In this document: one piece after another, positions 18,241-27,246 of the stretch | Position numbering within the stretch: the first letter of the stretch is position 1 | Layout: every line of letters starts with the position of its first letter | NCBI RefSeq assembly: GCF_024054565.1 | Contig: NZ_JAMXLR010000076.1 | Span: forward strand, 62,001-126,000 | Length of the DNA stretch: 64,000 nucleotides | Source: Aeoliella straminimaris | GTDB taxonomy: Bacteria; Planctomycetota; Planctomycetia; Pirellulales; Lacipirellulaceae | Reading direction: 5' to 3' | Translations under genes and position numbers: made by a program | Notes under the pieces: generated by a model | Databases searched by the model: none | What the model saw: only the letters and a program-made list of their open reading frames with translations | What the model was told of the DNA's origin: nothing

Positions 18241-18798
18241 TCAAACGTGAGCCATCTCCACCGACTTGTAGATGGTCTTGGCGCGACGAAAGCCCAGGCG
18301 TTGGTAGAGTCGTACGGCGTTCTTGTTTTGCACCGTGACTTCCAGGCATGCGCGCGAAAGGCCCACCTGCTGGAACCCGAAGAGGGCGGCCGTGACCAAG
18401 GCCGATCCAAGCCCCTGACCGCGATGGTAAGGTACGACTCCCACGTTCTGTATCGACCCGAAGTGGTGGTCGAGATTCATGCCCTGAATTGTTGCGCAAG
18501 GTTCACTGCGACCTTGGGGATCGGTAAACTCGATCAGCCAGGTAGCCTCAGGTACGAATCCAGTGCCACTAGAGATGCCTTGCATGAGTCGTTGGCATCC
18601 ATCGGGCGTGCCCAGGCTCGGAAAGATCTCGGCATCCAATTCACCGTGGAAGCTCAAATACTTCGTTTCGGCATGTATGTCGACGAGATCCTTAGACCAC
18701 GCACGAAGCCGATACCCAGCGGGCAAACGTGGAGGCGCCACGGTCTGCCGGGTGAGGTCGACCTCCATGCGGTATCGTTTGATATAGGTAATGCTCAT
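18241..18798 (-). CDS. GNAT family N-acetyltransferase
   Basis: A 185-residue GNAT protein. The acetyl-CoA-binding motif A is VVPYHRGQGLGSALV (about 121-135), followed by a strand/helix and LEVTVQNKNAVRLYQRLGF, the typical motif B. The N-terminal SITYIKRYRMEVDL resembles a planctomycete subgroup of GNATs. The start at ATG 18798 is preferred; an upstream in-frame extension encodes VIPSFVPSGYRFWPFVFGD, which could be genuine, so the start is uncertain. The substrate (small molecule or protein amine) cannot be read from sequence. Its upstream neighbour is the divergent metal-transport operon. Confidence 0.82.
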   Translation of the reverse strand: MSITYIKRYRMEVDLTRQTVAPPRLPAGYRLRAWSKDLVDIHAETKYLSFHGELDAEIFPSLGTPDGCQRLMQGISSGTGFVPEATWLIEFTDPQGRSEPCATIQGMNLDHHFGSIQNVGVVPYHRGQGLGSALVTAALFGFQQVGLSRACLEVTVQNKNAVRLYQRLGFRRAKTIYKSVEMAHV

Positions 18799-19181
18799 CG
18801 ACGGATTCGTTTGCCGATCGCCAAAGACAAACGGCCAAAAACGGTAGCCTGAAGGAACGAACGAGGGGATCACGTGACATACTCCATTCTGGTGCTCTGC
18901 CAGGCAAACCTCTTGCGCTGGCATGGCAATCGTCCGCGGTCGCATCTGCAATGTACTGCCGGGGAAAATGGGCGTCAAACTTTCCGTTGGATGCTCGCGC
19001 AACGGAAATCGGCTTGCGGGTGGGGATGTAGCGATTGCGTTGGCGAACCGAATACCGGGCGGCTGCGATTCACCGCAAAAGCGGCCCACTCGCGGAATCC
19101 ACTTGACCCAGCCGCTGCTGGACGACTAGATTTTGAGTATTCAAAACTTCCTGGTAGCCCGGGCGGGCGAAGGGTTTTCTC
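18799..19181. other. Divergent intergenic region with candidate operator
   Basis: A 383-bp region between the GNAT gene (minus) and the metal-importer operon (plus). It contains the palindrome TTTTGAGTATTCAAAA annotated separately. Part may encode an N-terminal extension of the GNAT protein. No yybP-ykoY-like (manganese) riboswitch was recognised. Confidence 0.4.
19131..19146 (+). promoter_or_regulatory. Candidate metal-regulator operator palindrome
   Basis: TTTTGAGTATTCAAAA is an inverted repeat of TTTTGA/TCAAAA with a 4-nt spacer, located 36 nt upstream of the metal-binding lipoprotein start. It is AT-rich in otherwise GC-rich DNA, and its size suits a dimeric regulator of DtxR/MntR or Fur type. 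Assignment to a particular regulator is inference; no regulator gene of these families is seen separately nearby. Confidence 0.4.
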
Positions 19182-20186
19182 GTGAATTACACTCAGCAGC
19201 GGGCTTGGCAGAGGTGGGGCGTGACGGGCACGTTGCTCCTCTTGGCTTGCTGCGCCGGCTGCGACAAACCGGCAGGGCCTGGCGTGGACGACGCCACGGC
19301 GAGCGACTCCCACTCCCGCGAGTTCTCTGGTGAGCCCCCGCTATCGATTGTGTGCACCACTCAGCAAGTGGCCGACGCGGTACGAAACATTGTTGGGGAA
19401 CATGCCGAGATTGAGTCGCTGATGGGACCCGGCGTCGATCCGCACATGTTTCGTACCAAGCCGTCTCACCTGCTGAAGCTGCAGCAGGCCGACATCGTGT
19501 TCTACAACGGCTTGCATCTCGAGGGACGCATTGCCGATTCGCTCGAGCAACTTGCCGATCGCAAGCCCGTGGTTCCCCTGACGGGCCGTTTGGTCGAGGA
19601 GCACGACAAACGTTTGATTTCGCCCGCCGGCTTTAGCGGAGTGCATGATCCTCACGTGTGGCATGACGTGTCGCTGTGGGCCGATTGCGTCGACTACGCC
19701 GCGGAGCGATTGTGTGAGTTCGACCCGGCGCGAGCCGACGACTACCGCGCCAATGCCGCGGCGTACCGAAAGCAACTCGACGAATTGAATGCGGAGGTGG
19801 GGGCCCAGCTTCGGTCGATTCCTGACGACCGACGACTACTGGTCACGGCGCATGATGCCTTCGGTTACTTTAGCGCCGCTTACGGATTGAAGACCATTGG
19901 ACTGAAGGGAATCAGCACCGACGACGAGGCCGATTTTGCTCACCTGGATGCTGTGCGAAAGATTCTGGTCGAGAACCAGGTGCCAGCGGTATTTGTCGAA
20001 TCTTCCACGTCGCCTCGGCTGGTCAATAAGCTGATCGAAGAGTGCCAGGCCGCGGGGCACCAGGTACGCGTCGGCAAAGAACTCTACTCCGATGCCATGG
20101 GCAGCGCCGGTTCCGGAGCCGAAACTTACGTCGGCATGATCAGGGCCAACGTGGCGGCCATCGTCAATGGTCTGGCAGGGGAGTAA
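19182..20186 (+). CDS. Metal ABC transporter substrate-binding lipoprotein (ZnuA/TroA family)
   Basis: A 334-residue cluster A-I substrate-binding protein for Mn2+/Zn2+/Fe2+. The signal peptide ends with lipobox LACCAGC, giving an outer-facing lipoprotein. Metal ligands are visible as GPGVDPHMFRTKPSH (His of loop 1), DPHVWHDV (second His), and the C-domain GISTDDEADF. There is no His-rich loop like that in ZnuA, which leans toward manganese or iron over zinc. It is first in an operon with an ATPase (5-nt gap) and two permeases. Confidence 0.93.
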   Translation: MNYTQQRAWQRWGVTGTLLLLACCAGCDKPAGPGVDDATASDSHSREFSGEPPLSIVCTTQQVADAVRNIVGEHAEIESLMGPGVDPHMFRTKPSHLLKLQQADIVFYNGLHLEGRIADSLEQLADRKPVVPLTGRLVEEHDKRLISPAGFSGVHDPHVWHDVSLWADCVDYAAERLCEFDPARADDYRANAAAYRKQLDELNAEVGAQLRSIPDDRRLLVTAHDAFGYFSAAYGLKTIGLKGISTDDEADFAHLDAVRKILVENQVPAVFVESSTSPRLVNKLIEECQAAGHQVRVGKELYSDAMGSAGSGAETYVGMIRANVAAIVNGLAGE

Positions 20187-20191
20187 CCGCC

Positions 20192-20998
20192 ATGCGTTCC
20201 CACCTTGCCGAAGCACAGCAGGCCGCTTCGACCGACCTGACCACCGCGCTCGAGGTCCACGACATGACCGTGGCCTACCGTCGCAAGCCAGTGCTGTGGG
20301 ATATCGACCTCACGGTGCCCGAAGGGCAACTGGTGGGTATCGTTGGCCCCAATGGGGCTGGCAAATCGACCTTGATCAAAGCCATCCTGGGGCTGGTGCC
20401 ACTGGCCAGTGGGAAGGTGGAAATCTATGGCAAGCCGTATCGCGCACAACGACGGATTGTTGGTTACGTGCCGCAGCGAGAAACGGTCGACTGGGACTTT
20501 CCCGTAACAGCGATTGATGTTGTGCAGATGGGAACTTACGGCCGGCTGGGGTGGTTTCGTCGTCCCGGTCATCGCGAGCGTGAGTTCGCCCGCCAGTGCC
20601 TGGACCAGGTCGAACTGGCCGACTTTGCCGACCGACAGATTCGCCAGCTCTCCGGCGGGCAGCAGCAGAGGGTTTTCCTGGCACGGGCGCTCGCTCAGGA
20701 CGCCAAGGTGTATTTCATGGACGAACCGTTTGCCGGGGTCGATGCAGCGACGGAGGCCGCCATTTTGCGGATGCTGCAAAACCTGCGCTCCGCCGGCAAG
20801 ACGGTATTCGTTGTGCATCATGACTTGCAGACCACCGAGGAATACTTCGACTGGGTGATCCTACTTAATATGCGACTGTTGGCGTGCGGGCCGATGGAAT
20901 CGACTTTTACCACACAAAATCTGCAGAGGACCTACGGCGGCCGGCTCACGATTCTCGATCAAGCTGCAGAGGCCGTGCGGCGTCGATCACCGGAGTAG
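20192..20998 (+). CDS. Metal ABC transporter ATP-binding protein
   Basis: A 268-residue ABC ATPase of the MntB/ZnuC/TroB group, energising import of Mn/Zn/Fe. Walker A is GPNGAGKST, the Q-loop is YVPQRETVDWDFP (the WDFP string is typical of this subfamily), the signature is LSGGQQQRV, Walker B is VYFMDEPFAGVD, and the H-loop is VVHHD. The start at ATG 20192 lies 5 nt after the binding-protein stop. Two permease genes follow, so the transporter may assemble as a permease heterodimer. Confidence 0.95.
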   Translation: MRSHLAEAQQAASTDLTTALEVHDMTVAYRRKPVLWDIDLTVPEGQLVGIVGPNGAGKSTLIKAILGLVPLASGKVEIYGKPYRAQRRIVGYVPQRETVDWDFPVTAIDVVQMGTYGRLGWFRRPGHREREFARQCLDQVELADFADRQIRQLSGGQQQRVFLARALAQDAKVYFMDEPFAGVDAATEAAILRMLQNLRSAGKTVFVVHHDLQTTEEYFDWVILLNMRLLACGPMESTFTTQNLQRTYGGRLTILDQAAEAVRRRSPE

Positions 20999-21063
20999 AG
21001 GCTGCTGGCGAGTAGCCCATTCAGCACTTCGCGAACGCCACTTTCCACCCGCTACCCTCGCTT

Positions 21064-22425
21064 ATGCTTCCGAATTCCATCATCTGGAAAGTCATGCTCG
21101 GCGCGTCGCTGCTCGGCGCGGCAGCGGGCTTTGTGGGTACGTTCGCCGTACTCCGGCGGCGAGCATTGGTGGGCGACATGCTTTCTCACGCATCACTTCC
21201 GGGTATCGCCGCTGCCTACATGCTGTGGCAAACTCGCGACCTGCTCACGCTGTCCGTCGGTGCATTGGTGGCCGGGCTATTGGGCGTGGGCTGCGTCGCC
21301 ATTATCGCGCGTTGGACCCGTACCAGCGAGGATGCAGCACTGGGCATTGTACTGAGCACCTTCTTTGGGCTTGGTGTGGTCTTACTCACGGTGTTGCAGG
21401 CCAATCCCGAGGGAGACAAGGCCGGGCTCGACTCGTTCCTGTTTGGCGAGATCGCCAGTTTGCGGTCCCGCGACCTGTGGGTGATCATCACCATGGCAGG
21501 CGGATTGTTGGTGTTTGTCCTGGCCATGTACAAGGAACTGCAGTTGCTGTCGTTCGACAGCGGATTCGCCGCCGCGCAGGGCTGGCCAACGTTTTGGCTC
21601 GACTTCATCGTGCTGGGTGCGGTGGCCGTGGTCACCGTGATTGGGCTGCCGATTTGCGGAGTGATTCTGATGGCGGCCATGCTCATCACGCCGGCGGCGG
21701 CTGCGAGATTCTGGACCAACCGCCTGGGGGCACTGCTGGCGATTTCGTCCGTTGTCGGAGCCCTGGCAGGCATCATCGGATGCTTGCTGGCGGCGCCGGG
21801 CGTGGTCGAACACATTGGCCTGGGAAAGACTGCGGCCGACACTCCTGTAGGACTGCCACCCGGACCATTGATCGTCCTGGCCGGCGGCGGGCTGCTCTTG
21901 TTGTCGATGCTTGTTGCCCCGCAGCGTGGGCTGGTCGCCCGAATTCTGAGCCATCGCAGACTACAACGCAAAGTGGCCCGAGATCACCTGTTGCGAGCGA
22001 TCTATGAATTGAGTCCCGCGCCAGAGGCCGATCGACCGTGGATCGATTTCGAGCGTTTGGGAAGATACGGCGATTGGCAAGGAGCCACCCTGACCGCCCA
22101 GACCGCCAGAACACAACGAGAGGGGTTAATTGAACTTCGTGGTTCGCAACTGCGGTTTACGCCCAGGGGATTCGAACAGGCGTCGCATCTGGTGCGAGCT
22201 CACCGACTATGGGAAATGTACGTGGTCGAAGGGTGGGATCGATCTCCCGATGACGTGCACCACGACGCCGATGCCCTGGAGCACTTGCTGCCGCCCGAAG
22301 TGGTGCAGCACTTGGAGCAGGCCTTGCGTGCCGAAGGCCGGCTGCCAGCCGAGGCGGCGGGCGACGTGCCCCGTTCGCCGCACGTGATCGATCCGCAGCA
22401 AACCATCGAAGAAACGCCGGAGTAG
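21064..22425 (+). CDS. Metal ABC permease fused to a DtxR-like C-terminal domain
   Basis: A 453-residue protein. Residues 1-290 are an ABC-3-type permease with eight or nine hydrophobic helices (FVGTFAVLRRRALVGDMLSH, then GLPICGVILMAAMLITPAAA). Residues about 310-430 are cytoplasmic and resemble the HTH plus metal-binding/dimerisation part of DtxR/MntR regulators: LRAIYELS, RFTPRGFEQASHLVRAHRLW, and DDVHHDADALEHLLPPEV, which holds the expected His/Glu/His ligands. The fusion could let the transporter sense cytoplasmic metal directly (inference). The arrangement repeats in the next gene, 13 nt downstream. Confidence 0.92.
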   Translation: MLPNSIIWKVMLGASLLGAAAGFVGTFAVLRRRALVGDMLSHASLPGIAAAYMLWQTRDLLTLSVGALVAGLLGVGCVAIIARWTRTSEDAALGIVLSTFFGLGVVLLTVLQANPEGDKAGLDSFLFGEIASLRSRDLWVIITMAGGLLVFVLAMYKELQLLSFDSGFAAAQGWPTFWLDFIVLGAVAVVTVIGLPICGVILMAAMLITPAAAARFWTNRLGALLAISSVVGALAGIIGCLLAAPGVVEHIGLGKTAADTPVGLPPGPLIVLAGGGLLLLSMLVAPQRGLVARILSHRRLQRKVARDHLLRAIYELSPAPEADRPWIDFERLGRYGDWQGATLTAQTARTQREGLIELRGSQLRFTPRGFEQASHLVRAHRLWEMYVVEGWDRSPDDVHHDADALEHLLPPEVVQHLEQALRAEGRLPAEAAGDVPRSPHVIDPQQTIEETPE

Positions 22426-22438
22426 TCGTTCAAACGAG

Positions 22439-23743
22439 ATGATGATTCTTGCCGTCAACAACCTGCTGGATCCCGATACGCTGCCGATGGTGCTGCGCAT
22501 CATGGTGATGGCGGTGTTGGTGAATCTTTCCTGCGCGCTAGTGGGTTCGTTCCTGGTGTTGCGACGAATGAGCCTGATGGGCGACGCCTTGTCGCACGCG
22601 GTGCTGCCAGGGCTGGTAGTGGCATTCTTGTTCTCCGGCAGTTTGAGCATCGTACCGATGTTCATTGGTGCCGTGCTGGCTGGTGTAGCGACCACTTTTC
22701 TGACGCAGACCTTGCACCACTATGGACGCTTGTCGACCGACGCGGCGATGGGCGTGGTGTTTACCTCGCTGTTCGCCTTAGGGGTCGTGCTCTTGAAGCT
22801 GTTTGGCTCGCGGGTGCATCTGGACGCAGCCTGCGTGTACGAAGGTTCCTTGATCATGGTCCTCGATACCATTCGAGTGGGCGGCCTGGAACTGCCTCGC
22901 CAGATATTGGTGGCGCTGCCGGTGCTGCTGGTCAATGTGCTGGTCGTCGCGGTGCTGTGGAAGGAACTGAAGATCACAACATTCGATTCCGCACTGGCCA
23001 CGGCCATCGGCATCTCGGCGCCGGTCATGCACTACACCTTGATGACGTTGGTCGCGCTTACGGCCGTCGCTTCGTTTCAGGTGGTTGGGTCCATTCTGGT
23101 AGTTGCCATGCTGATCATTCCACCCGCCGCTGCGCAACTTTGTGTCGAGCGGTTAGGCCGCATGGTTTTGCTGTCATGTTTGATCGGGGCGTTGGTCGGA
23201 GTGCTTGGCACGCTGATCGCCGTGCGGTACGACCTTTCGCCGCCCGGGACGATGGCCGTGCTCGCGGGGAGCATCTACGCGTTAGCCGCCATTTTCTCGC
23301 CCACTGGTGGGTTGGCGGCTCGGGCTTGGTTTAACTATCAAACCTCCGCACGGATCGTGCGCGAAGACATCCTCGCCATGCTGTACCGAGTGGAAGAGTA
23401 CGACCGCAGTCGCAAGATCGCCCGCGCCGACGCCATTGAAGCCGTAGGGGGAGGATTCACCGCCCGCCATGCGCTTCGTACCTTGGTCCGCCGGGGCGGT
23501 GTCACCAGGGACGAGGGTGGTCTGATGCTGACCGATTCGGGCCGAGCCCAAGCGGCACAGCTCGTTCGCACGCACCGATTGTGGGAGGCTTACCTGGTGG
23601 ACGAACTCGGCTTGCCGGTCGACCACGTGCACGAGCCGGCCCATCGCGTCGAGCACTTTCTGGACGAAGAAATCCGCGAGCAACTGGCCGAACGCCTGCC
23701 CGAGGGGGCAGAAGACCCGCACGGGCGAGAGATTCCCGAATAG
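22439..23743 (+). CDS. Metal ABC permease fused to a DtxR-like C-terminal domain (second copy)
   Basis: A 434-residue paralogue of the preceding permease with the same layout: ABC-3 permease (about 1-300; VLRRMSLMGDALSHAVLPGL, FQVVGSILVVAMLIIPPAA) and a DtxR-like C-terminal region (about 310-434). The latter is close to canonical: LVRTHRLWEAYLVDELGL, then VDHVHEPAHRVEHFLDEEI, where H, H, E, H align with DtxR H98, C102 (here His), E105 and H106, and it ends DPHGREIPE. The metal site therefore looks intact. Together with the previous gene it probably forms a permease heterodimer carrying two metal-sensing modules. Confidence 0.92.
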   Translation: MMILAVNNLLDPDTLPMVLRIMVMAVLVNLSCALVGSFLVLRRMSLMGDALSHAVLPGLVVAFLFSGSLSIVPMFIGAVLAGVATTFLTQTLHHYGRLSTDAAMGVVFTSLFALGVVLLKLFGSRVHLDAACVYEGSLIMVLDTIRVGGLELPRQILVALPVLLVNVLVVAVLWKELKITTFDSALATAIGISAPVMHYTLMTLVALTAVASFQVVGSILVVAMLIIPPAAAQLCVERLGRMVLLSCLIGALVGVLGTLIAVRYDLSPPGTMAVLAGSIYALAAIFSPTGGLAARAWFNYQTSARIVREDILAMLYRVEEYDRSRKIARADAIEAVGGGFTARHALRTLVRRGGVTRDEGGLMLTDSGRAQAAQLVRTHRLWEAYLVDELGLPVDHVHEPAHRVEHFLDEEIREQLAERLPEGAEDPHGREIPE

Positions 23744-23774
23744 GGAAAGTAGTCGGAGGGTAGTTACGGGGTGC

Positions 23775-23803
23775 CTGGGGTCGAGCTCCGCGAGCCCCCA
23801 GCA
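23775..23803. repeat. Interspersed palindromic repeat, copy 1
   Basis: A 29-bp element, beginning CTGGGGTCGAG and ending CGAGCCCCCAGCA, that can fold by CTGGGG/CCCCAG pairing and an inner GCTC/GAGC stem. A second copy differing by one base lies at 45365-45393. It sits between two convergent genes. Confidence 0.75.
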
Positions 23804-23828
23804 GGGGAACGCTACCGATCCATTCCAC

Positions 23829-25076
23829 CTACTCGGCCCAGATCGAGCCCGTCACGGCGTAGCCGACGAACACCAGATAGAGCGCAATCAGGAACAGTGC
23901 CTTGGCCCGCGTGAGTTGCCGCCTGTGCCACAATACGAGCAGCGTCACTGCGGTCAGCACCCACAGCAACAACCGTAGGCCCACGAGCCCTGGGATGGGT
24001 TTGCCGTCCTGTAGCATCGAGACCGGTTCCCAGCCTACCAGGTAGGAGTTCACCAGCAGGGGAATCGAAAGACAGACGCAGATATCGAAAATGTTCGAGC
24101 CGAAGGCATTGGAGATCGCGCCCGAGTCGTCTCCCCGCATGGCTGCCCCGATCGAGAGGAAGGTATCGGGAACGCTCGACACGGCGGCCGCCAGGATGAC
24201 GGCCACAAAGAACGTGGGCACGCCCAGCAGTCCGGCCGTCTGGCGGGTCGTTTCTACGAGAAAGTAACATGCCCCGGCCGCCACCAGCGTGGTGACGATG
24301 ATAATGGTCCAGGCGCTAACAGGACCTATTGGGACGTTGAACAACCCGAACAGACAGCTCGCCTCGGTGGGTAGCTCCTCTTCCTCCTCCTGATCCTCTC
24401 GGGCGAGTGCTTCGGCATCGAGTCGTTTGCGGTGAAGGTAGGTGCCTCGCACCAGCATCAGCAGGTACACGCCGTACATGCCGAGGAACACCAGGGCGTG
24501 CCACCACTGCATTTGCTCTTCGTAAAGAAAGACGATCAGCAGCATCTCGCACACGAGAAACCACACGCCGTCGCGCGCCAGCACAACGTTCTCGACTTCG
24601 ACGTGCCGCTGCGTATGCCGGCGATAGGACACCACCAGGGCGACGGCGGCCGGAATCAAGATCATGTTGTACACGGCACTGCCAGCGCAGGTGGCGATCG
24701 TGGCGCCGTAGCCCTCGGCTCCGGCTTCGGATAAAGCGGAAGGATCGGCCGCCGAGACGGCCAGCACCACGAAGAAGATTCCGCTGAATAGCTCCGGCAT
24801 GCTGCTGGCCACTGCGTCGAGCGTAGCGCCACGAACGGAGCCGGGGATGCGAAGCCGTCCGCCGATCCACTGGGCCGTTTCGGCAAACGGGTCACAAGCT
24901 TGCCAGATGACGATGGCAATCAGGGCGCCACCGCTCATCAACCATCCCAGCGTCCAGCCAGCAAACCAACAAACGCCCATGGCCACCAGCACCAACGCGG
25001 TGACCCATAGCCCCGTGCGATCGATCGTGCTCTCGTCGAATTCAGCTTCGGGAGCAGGACTGACGGAATCGGTCAT
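23829..25076 (-). CDS. Sodium/calcium exchanger family membrane protein
   Basis: A 415-residue CaCA-superfamily cation exchanger with two inverted halves of about five helices. Alpha-1 is recognisable at GATLDAVASSMPELFSGIF and GATIATCAGSAVYNMILIPA; alpha-2 at SSVPDTFLSIGAAMRGDDSG and ISNAFGSNIFDICVCLSIP. The central cytoplasmic loop (about 220-240) is acidic (EDQEEEEE). In the alpha-1 repeat the segment is unusual in having D-A-V-A-S-S-M-P-E-L; ion choice (Ca2+, Mg2+ or others) cannot be settled by eye. It lies between the metal importer and an ion channel, so the neighbourhood is rich in ion transport. Confidence 0.9.
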   Translation of the reverse strand: MTDSVSPAPEAEFDESTIDRTGLWVTALVLVAMGVCWFAGWTLGWLMSGGALIAIVIWQACDPFAETAQWIGGRLRIPGSVRGATLDAVASSMPELFSGIFFVVLAVSAADPSALSEAGAEGYGATIATCAGSAVYNMILIPAAVALVVSYRRHTQRHVEVENVVLARDGVWFLVCEMLLIVFLYEEQMQWWHALVFLGMYGVYLLMLVRGTYLHRKRLDAEALAREDQEEEEELPTEASCLFGLFNVPIGPVSAWTIIIVTTLVAAGACYFLVETTRQTAGLLGVPTFFVAVILAAAVSSVPDTFLSIGAAMRGDDSGAISNAFGSNIFDICVCLSIPLLVNSYLVGWEPVSMLQDGKPIPGLVGLRLLLWVLTAVTLLVLWHRRQLTRAKALFLIALYLVFVGYAVTGSIWAE

Positions 25077-25151
25077 GGAGATCCAACACTTGGAAACTAC
25101 GAACTTCGACTAACGTCGATGAGGCGACAATACTCGCCAGAAACGAGCGCG

Positions 25152-27122
25152 TCAGGTCTCATCTTCCGCCACTACAATTAGACAATCGTTGGGTTCCAGG
25201 CGATAGCGGGTGTTCTTTTCCGGTATTAGCTTGACACCGAAATTCTCGTCCATGTGCGTCTCCTTGGCGGTAATCTTTACCCCAATGCACACCTCTTCTC
25301 GTTTCTGCGCGATGCCCATCATGTCCGCAAAGCTCACCTCGGCAGGAAATTCCGTAAAGTAGAGCGATGCGGGTTTGAGGTAGATTTCCGAGCCGTCTTC
25401 GGAAAAGAGGTCGTCGTACACACGTTTGATGTCCTGCTCCTCGCTCACCTGGGCCAGCATCATACTCACAAAGCGATTGGAGATAATGAAGTCGTTCACA
25501 CCGGCGCGGGCGATGAGCTCCTGGTTGTTCGAGTCCATCACTTCGGTAATCAGCTTGGTGCGTATCGTTTCATTGCCGTTGCGGGTGAGTTCGGCGTCGA
25601 AAAGTTGCCGCAGCAATAGCAGCACCACGATGGTCTCCGAATCGGTGGTCTCGGGATCGGGATTGTCGATGCCACGGCTGAGAATGAGGATGTTGTCGTA
25701 GGTCCAGGGTTCCACCGACGTTAGCGACTCGGAACTGAGCGGGCTGGCGTCGACCAGACGAATCTCGATCTTGTCAAGTTCCGCATCCAGCCGTTCGAGC
25801 GTGGAGCGAATGTCATCTGGCGGCGAATCGATCATCACGTCGAACGTCGAACCTTCCAGCACGTAGTCGGCATACTCGCGCAGAATCGTTGGCAATTTCG
25901 GATTCCAGCCGATCAGAAGTTCCCTTTCGATCCGCATTTCGACCCGGCCACCAGCAAGCTCGATGTCTCTGGGCCGCGCCACCGGCTCTGCCTGGAACTC
26001 GATGGTCGAATCGTCCTCGGCCAGGATCAGAATGTCGTCTGACGAGGCCATGATGCGATCGGGGGGTGGGTTGATCAGCAAATCGCCTTTCTTAGTCCGC
26101 AGTCCGAGCGGCACGCCATCGGGGAAATGGAACTGCAATTCGCCGAAAACCAGTCCGCCCCAATCGTCGTTGTGAAAGTACATTTCGCAGCCATCGAACG
26201 ACAATGCTTCGCCATAGACGACGCTCAGGCCAACCGAACGCGACGTTTGCACCAGGATCTTGGCCAATATTTCCTGGGCGTCCACCGTGGTGACGTCGCT
26301 GCTGATGTCTTCGGCGATTGTCCGCGAGCGCTCGGTGAACAGTTCGGCCACGATGTTCAGTTCAGCCCCTTCTTCTTTGCCAGCTCCCACCGCCAGGATG
26401 GTCTTGATCACGCGGATGTCGCTGGCCACCTTCACGGCTTCGCTGGCCGCGTCATCGCAATACGCCAGCACAACGACGCTCTTGCAGGTCGACAGCGAAG
26501 CGATGTCCAGGTTCACCACCGACGACACGGCGCCCGAACGCGTTACCACGCGGGTGTTCTGAGTATCGGGCATCAGCAAGCTTAGCTGATCGTCCATGTA
26601 CTCTTTTTCTCTTTCCGACAGGATCACCACGCACGGGTTATCCTCACTCTCGTTGGCGATCACCAACTCGCGCAGAATTTCGGTGACGCGGCCGTTCCAG
26701 CCGAGGATAAGCGTATGGTCGGACTCGATGACTTTCGAGTGGCCTTTGCGCAGCTGCGTGAGCTTCTGGTCCAGGGCGGTGGTGATAAACGCGATGAGCA
26801 TCGAAAGGATCACCACACCCGACATGCCTGCCAACATGGCCGGCACCTTGAACCAACTATGCGACAGCAGGTCGTGGTTCATGTTGCCCGGGTCGGTCAT
26901 TCCGAGCCACACAATGTACATCTGCTCGCCCATCGTGTCGGCATCGGTGTACTGATTCTGTCCCGCACCCATGAAGAAGTAGATGGCGAGCCTGATCAGC
27001 GAGATCGAGACAAACAACACCAGAAAAAACAGCATCAAGCTGATGAAGATGCTGCTGCCACCACGGGCCATAAACGAATCGAACCGGTAGCGCAGACGCT
27101 GCCCCAGCGATGGCGAACTCAT
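25152..27122 (-). CDS. CASTOR/POLLUX-like ion channel with RCK-type domains
   Basis: A 656-residue membrane protein. Two N-terminal hydrophobic helices (about 25-50 and 85-115) flank a pore-like segment (EQMYIVWLGMTDPG), followed by tandem Rossmann-like RCK/TrkA-N domains: LILGWNGRVTEILRELVIAN (about 138) and LLIGWNPKLPTILREYADYV (about 400). This is the architecture of the CASTOR/POLLUX/SYM8 (DMI1) family, known for plant nuclear-envelope channels, with bacterial homologues. The filter lacks a standard TVGYG, as usual for this family. The start at ATG 27122 is preferred over a TTG seven codons upstream. Confidence 0.9.
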   Translation of the reverse strand: MSSPSLGQRLRYRFDSFMARGGSSIFISLMLFFLVLFVSISLIRLAIYFFMGAGQNQYTDADTMGEQMYIVWLGMTDPGNMNHDLLSHSWFKVPAMLAGMSGVVILSMLIAFITTALDQKLTQLRKGHSKVIESDHTLILGWNGRVTEILRELVIANESEDNPCVVILSEREKEYMDDQLSLLMPDTQNTRVVTRSGAVSSVVNLDIASLSTCKSVVVLAYCDDAASEAVKVASDIRVIKTILAVGAGKEEGAELNIVAELFTERSRTIAEDISSDVTTVDAQEILAKILVQTSRSVGLSVVYGEALSFDGCEMYFHNDDWGGLVFGELQFHFPDGVPLGLRTKKGDLLINPPPDRIMASSDDILILAEDDSTIEFQAEPVARPRDIELAGGRVEMRIERELLIGWNPKLPTILREYADYVLEGSTFDVMIDSPPDDIRSTLERLDAELDKIEIRLVDASPLSSESLTSVEPWTYDNILILSRGIDNPDPETTDSETIVVLLLLRQLFDAELTRNGNETIRTKLITEVMDSNNQELIARAGVNDFIISNRFVSMMLAQVSEEQDIKRVYDDLFSEDGSEIYLKPASLYFTEFPAEVSFADMMGIAQKREEVCIGVKITAKETHMDENFGVKLIPEKNTRYRLEPNDCLIVVAEDET

Positions 27123-27246
27123 GCAATGATCCCCCGCGAGCAATCAGTAACAAACTACCGTCCTTGGCCACGAAGCATCAACGAGCCTCGACGCAGCCGA
27201 TGTGATTCCTGTAGGAAACTGCCGCGGATGCTTGTGGAAGTCTAGC

